DNA from: Stentor roeselii
Lineage: Eukaryota > Ciliophora > Heterotrichea > Heterotrichida > Stentoridae
DNA: 64,000 bases
Assembly (NCBI GenBank): GCA_006503475.1
Contig: RSEH01000117.1
Location: forward strand, 1-64,000
Direction of reading: 5' to 3'
The number at the start of each line of letters is the position of its first letter. Position 1 is the stretch's first letter. Below are positions 61,103 through 64,000 of the stretch, one piece after another. Both the position numbers and the translations under genes were made by a program. Under the pieces are notes generated by a model, which searched no databases, was not told the DNA's origin, and was given only the letters and a program-made list of their open reading frames with translations.

Positions 61103-62167
61103 TCAAACTAAAGTCTTTTCAGGGACCTTGCGTTTCCCTTCAACCCAGATGCCTTCAACTTTATCAGAATTGGTAAAAAACGTTCCTTTTCCATGTTGTT
61201 TCCCATTCTGCCATTCCCCGACATATTTTTTTCCATCAGGCCATTCAAAAGTTCCAAATCCTTCTTTTTTATCATCAACATACTCTCCAGAGTACTTCCT
61301 TCCATCCGGCCAAGTGAATTCTCCCTTTCCATGCATTGTGTTATTCTGCCAGTTTCCAAGATAGACCCTTCCATCAATCCACGAGTATTTTCCATTTCCA
61401 TGAATATCGTTATTTTTGAATTCTCCTTCATAAGTGCTTCCATCAGACCAAATGAATTTTCCCTGTCCATGTTTTTGGCCATTAAAATATTCTCCTTCAT
61501 ACTTCGACCCATCAGGCCACTCTTCTTTTCCCTTTCCATGCTGCTTGTCATTAACCCAGCCGCCTTCATACCTTGCTCCATCAGTATGCAAGTAAACTCC
61601 AAACCCATGAGCCTTATCATCAATCCACTCCCCTTCATAAACATCTCCATCTCCATGAATCAACCTTCCCCTTCCATTCGCCTTATCATTTTTCCAATAC
61701 CCTTCATATTTCGAGCCGTCATTCCACATCTGCAGTCCTTTTCCATGTCTTTCATTTTTATTGTTCCACTCTCCAATATAAATCGCGTTGTTTTCCAACT
61801 TAATCGCATTTTTCTTGATCTTAGGGACCCCGTCGTCTAAAACTGCAGGGTACACAAATTGACCCATTTTTCGCTCTGAAGCCAAAGTGGCAGTGTTGGA
61901 GTAGTCCGGGATTTGTCCTGGTATTTCTTGCAAGTTCTCTCGGTTTGGGATCTGGAATGGAGATGAACTCGTCGGCGTCCTTCCAACTTCTCGGAGAAGC
62001 CGCCTGTCGCGGAAACCTCGAAGCAAGGACTGCACGCGGATGACGTAGTCGATTGGGTAAGACTTGGTTGACTCGCCCTGTATCCTGATGATGTAATCTT
62101 CTTTGTCGGACTTGATCTGCTGGTCGTCATTATTATAAGCTTTTAAGCACCCACACTGGTTTCCCAT
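61103..62167 (-). CDS. Dually acylated IQ/MORN-repeat protein
   Basis: 354 aa. The N-terminus MGNQCGCLKA has Gly2 for myristoylation and Cys5/Cys7 for palmitoylation. An IQ-like calmodulin-binding helix lies at about 45-58 (IRVQSLLRGFRDRRLL). Nine MORN repeats follow from about residue 128 (YIGEW, YEGYW, YEGEW, YEGGW, YEGEY, YEGEF, YLGNW, YSGEY, YVGEW, each with a G-x-G turn such as HGKGEFTWPDG). It is likely a membrane- or cortex-attached scaffold, and similar proteins occur in ciliate cortex and radial spokes. The start lies 20 nt after the stop of an ABHD17-like depalmitoylase gene on the same strand. Confidence 0.9.
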   Translation of the reverse strand: MGNQCGCLKAYNNDDQQIKSDKEDYIIRIQGESTKSYPIDYVIRVQSLLRGFRDRRLLREVGRTPTSSSPFQIPNRENLQEIPGQIPDYSNTATLASERKMGQFVYPAVLDDGVPKIKKNAIKLENNAIYIGEWNNKNERHGKGLQMWNDGSKYEGYWKNDKANGRGRLIHGDGDVYEGEWIDDKAHGFGVYLHTDGARYEGGWVNDKQHGKGKEEWPDGSKYEGEYFNGQKHGQGKFIWSDGSTYEGEFKNNDIHGNGKYSWIDGRVYLGNWQNNTMHGKGEFTWPDGRKYSGEYVDDKKEGFGTFEWPDGKKYVGEWQNGKQHGKGTFFTNSDKVEGIWVEGKRKVPEKTLV

Positions 62168-62187
62168 AACTTATTATTATAAGGTTA

Positions 62188-63174
62188 TTAGCTTAAGTCG
62201 TTGGTTGGGATTATTTTTTTGAACACGATTTTACTGGATTCGCAGTCGTTTGAAAGACTTTTTATCTCTGGAATGTGAATCACTGAACCAAATGCACTTT
62301 CTTGCGAGGCTAACTTGTTATCGTGGAGAGATTGGAGGAAGTCTAGAAGTCTTGATAGGTATTGCTTACGGTGCTTTTCTTCTATGTCGTTGTGACCGGC
62401 CTCTGGGTACCATGCTGGCCAAGGGTTTTGAAGCTCTTCTGAAAGGCTTTCACCGTGGAATATTGGGATTTCTTGGTCTTCGGTACCGTGGATTATGAAC
62501 ACTGGACATGTTAGTTTACCGATTTTTTTTATGTTTGCGAACGGGTTGTACCAGCTATTTTTTTTCGGATGTTCACTAATGAAATGAAGTCCACTAGCAA
62601 GAGGACTCTGCAAAACAATCCCTGCGACTCTTTCCTTAACACCCAAATCACAAACAGCAGCAGTTCCAATACTTTGCCCAAAAAGTACAATAGAATCCCA
62701 ACTAACAGAATTGCAAATCAAAAACTGATAAGCAGCATAAACATCATCATAAAGGTGTTTTTCCGAAGGTTTTCCCGTAGCTTCGCCATAACCAGTATAC
62801 TCAAAAAGTAAGATACTGACCTTGAGCTGCATCGAAAGATCCAAAATAAAATTAAACATCCTTCCCAAGTCAGTCGAATTTCCATGAGAATAAATCAACG
62901 TGAACTCCGCGTTGATATTTTTGAAATAAATCGCAGGAATGTCAGACCCTTGGCGAGTATTCAACAAAAAAACTTCTGTTTTAATCCAAGGCACTGATAT
63001 TTGCTGCACGATTCCCTTGTTTTCATCGAAAATCATGATTTTAAAGCTGGATTTTCCCATTCGGAACAATCTGTAACTCGACGGCTTGGGCGGGTTGAAA
63101 GCGATTTTTCGTGTGATGATATCTTTGCACCCGCAAAGAGTGAGACAACATAAAAAACATTCTAAAATTTTCAT
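62188..63174 (-). CDS. ABHD17-like alpha/beta hydrolase (protein depalmitoylase family)
   Basis: 328 aa. The Cys-rich N-terminus MKILECFLCCLTLCGCKD recalls the palmitoylated tail that targets ABHD17 proteins to membranes. The core reads INAEFTLIYSHGNSTDLGRM (oxyanion region), ILLFEYTGYGEATGKPSE, the nucleophile elbow VLFGQSIGTAAV, VFIIHGTEDQEIPIFHGESL (acid) and YPEAGHNDIEEKHRKQY (base His). All three catalytic positions are present. In animals ABHD17 removes palmitate from Ras and PSD-95; the substrate here is unknown. The start is 2 nt after the stop of the preceding minus-strand gene. Confidence 0.9.
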   Translation of the reverse strand: MKILECFLCCLTLCGCKDIITRKIAFNPPKPSSYRLFRMGKSSFKIMIFDENKGIVQQISVPWIKTEVFLLNTRQGSDIPAIYFKNINAEFTLIYSHGNSTDLGRMFNFILDLSMQLKVSILLFEYTGYGEATGKPSEKHLYDDVYAAYQFLICNSVSWDSIVLFGQSIGTAAVCDLGVKERVAGIVLQSPLASGLHFISEHPKKNSWYNPFANIKKIGKLTCPVFIIHGTEDQEIPIFHGESLSEELQNPWPAWYPEAGHNDIEEKHRKQYLSRLLDFLQSLHDNKLASQESAFGSVIHIPEIKSLSNDCESSKIVFKKIIPTNDLS

Positions 63175-63176
63175 TA

Positions 63177-63605
63177 TTAAGGCTTTTTTGATGACTCTAA
63201 ATTTCTTAAGGCTTGGTTGTGGAACTTCTCGTGAAGTGACAGAAGCTCTTCGAAGAGGGCTTCGTGGTCTTCGTTGATGCAGTGGATGACTGTTCGATAT
63301 GTTAGATGCTTTGTCTCGGATAGTTCATTGTAGATTAAAAGTTCACAGATCTCTGGGTCCATCGAGTTTTTAAAGACTTCTACGACTTCTTCAGGGGATT
63401 TGGAATAGTTTTTTAAGGATTCTAAACTTATGCCACGGGTACTGTCGAAGATTGCGAAATCGTCGAAACCTTCGTCTTGGAAGAAATTCGGCTTGAATTC
63501 AACTTTGAGGCCTTCTTGTGTTTGATGTTCGTATGAAAGGTGGTTTTTTTCGAGGTTTTTCTTTGTGATATTTTTTTGTCTCATGAAAATATCTGAAAAG
63601 GACAT
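63177..63605 (-). CDS. Hypothetical acidic protein, 142 aa
   Basis: MSFSDIFMRQKNITKKNLEK, then an acidic middle (FFQDEGFDDFAIFDSTRGIS) and a helical C-terminal half (SLESLKNYSKSPEEVVEVFK; CELLIYNELSETKHLTYRTV; HEALFEELLSLHEKFHNQAL). No recognised domain. The frame is intact, with stop TAA two bases before the ABHD17-like start. It is the first of three tightly spaced minus-strand genes. Confidence 0.7.
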   Translation of the reverse strand: MSFSDIFMRQKNITKKNLEKNHLSYEHQTQEGLKVEFKPNFFQDEGFDDFAIFDSTRGISLESLKNYSKSPEEVVEVFKNSMDPEICELLIYNELSETKHLTYRTVIHCINEDHEALFEELLSLHEKFHNQALRNLESSKKP

Positions 63606-63840
63606 TTTATTTATTGAAGATTGTGAAGCTTTGTTTTCAACTATTTAGTTATTTATTTGGTTTAGGTTTACAATATAGACACATTTAATTAAAATAAAGT
63701 AGAGAGAGATATATATCGGTCTACTATGCCGAAAAATTGAAATAATAATCAACACCAACCCCAACTAAAACTTCTCAATAAAATTAAAATATCCACCCAA
63801 AAACCCCTCCTTACCCAAATAAATCCTAGAATAAAAAAAT

Positions 63841-64000
63841 TTAAGATCTATACCTGCTTATTTCCCTTCTAAAATGTTCTCTAATAGTGAGCATATCAAC
63901 TTCCTGATCGCCATCAAAAATGAAATCAGCAGGGTCATTAGCAAGAATCTCATAATTAGGATCCCTACTCGGGAAAAAGTAAGGATGATTCAAAGCCTGT
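63841..64000 (-). CDS. MAP-kinase-like protein, C-terminal end (runs off the window)
   Basis: Minus-strand frame from the window edge to a TAA at 63843-63841, about 52 residues. It opens QALNHPYFFPSRDPNYEILA, the end of the kinase C-lobe (the A-L-x-H-P-Y-F motif of CMGC/MAP kinases), followed by the typical extension NDPADFIFDGDQEVDMLTIR and a short basic tail (EISRYRS). The catalytic part lies outside the window. Confidence 0.7.
   Translation of the reverse strand, partial: QALNHPYFFPSRDPNYEILANDPADFIFDGDQEVDMLTIREHFRREISRYRS

Noticed and set aside
1-64000. Search for tRNA, rRNA, CRISPR, transposase or reverse-transcriptase signatures
   Set aside because: No such element could be recognised by reading; a covariance-model or profile search was not possible here.

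Overview
The window looks like macronuclear DNA of a heterotrich ciliate close to Stentor. It is AT-rich, TAA, TAG and TGA are all used as stops (standard code), intergenic gaps are short, and genes are interrupted by introns of only 15-16 nt. I found five such micro-introns by frame and homology (447-462, 12585-12599, 20461-20475, 49923-49937, 55233-55247). All start GTA, end TAG and carry an A at intron position 10, which is the published Stentor type. The species assignment is inference.

Left part (1-30 kb), loosely packed. It holds a partial B-box gene, a small two-exon unknown gene, a large beta-propeller-like protein, and then a gene graveyard (4.7-8.1 kb). The graveyard contains two relics of a receptor gene's 5' end, a short B-box protein, an A-rich minisatellite and a decayed copy of the neighbouring kelch receptor gene. 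After it come the kelch/Cys-rich membrane protein (8.2-11.6 kb) and a minus-strand tandem pair of giant receptor-like proteins (about 2,140 aa each; signal peptide, laminin-G-like domains, long furin/EGF-like Cys-rich stretches, polytopic C-terminus). The pair shares a roughly 2.5-kb tract with no difference that I saw, inside otherwise diverged genes. A B-box/WD40 protein follows (27.7-29.7 kb).

Middle (30.6-45 kb). Two tandem plus-strand genes encode about 2,360-aa surface proteins with Notch-like LNR repeats, a right-handed beta-helix ectodomain, a Cys-rich module and a polytopic membrane domain. With the kelch protein and the minus-strand pair, five very large membrane proteins occupy about 37 kb.

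Right part (45-64 kb), densely packed housekeeping and ciliary genes with gaps of 0-40 nt in many places. It contains a coiled-coil protein, an ODA-docking-complex coiled-coil protein (CCDC63/CCDC114/ODA1 family) directly abutting an upstream RING protein, a PAS protein with a degenerate histidine-kinase ATPase domain, and the splicing factor AAR2. Further right are mitochondrial glycine-cleavage T protein, two MORN proteins, a RING-H2 protein, a DUF229 sulfatase-like ectoenzyme, a secreted Cys-rich protein, a B-box protein with two ubiquitin-like folds, a second coiled-coil protein, an ABHD17-like depalmitoylase, a small unknown protein and the C-terminal end of a MAP-kinase-like protein. No RNA genes, CRISPR arrays or intact mobile elements were recognised.
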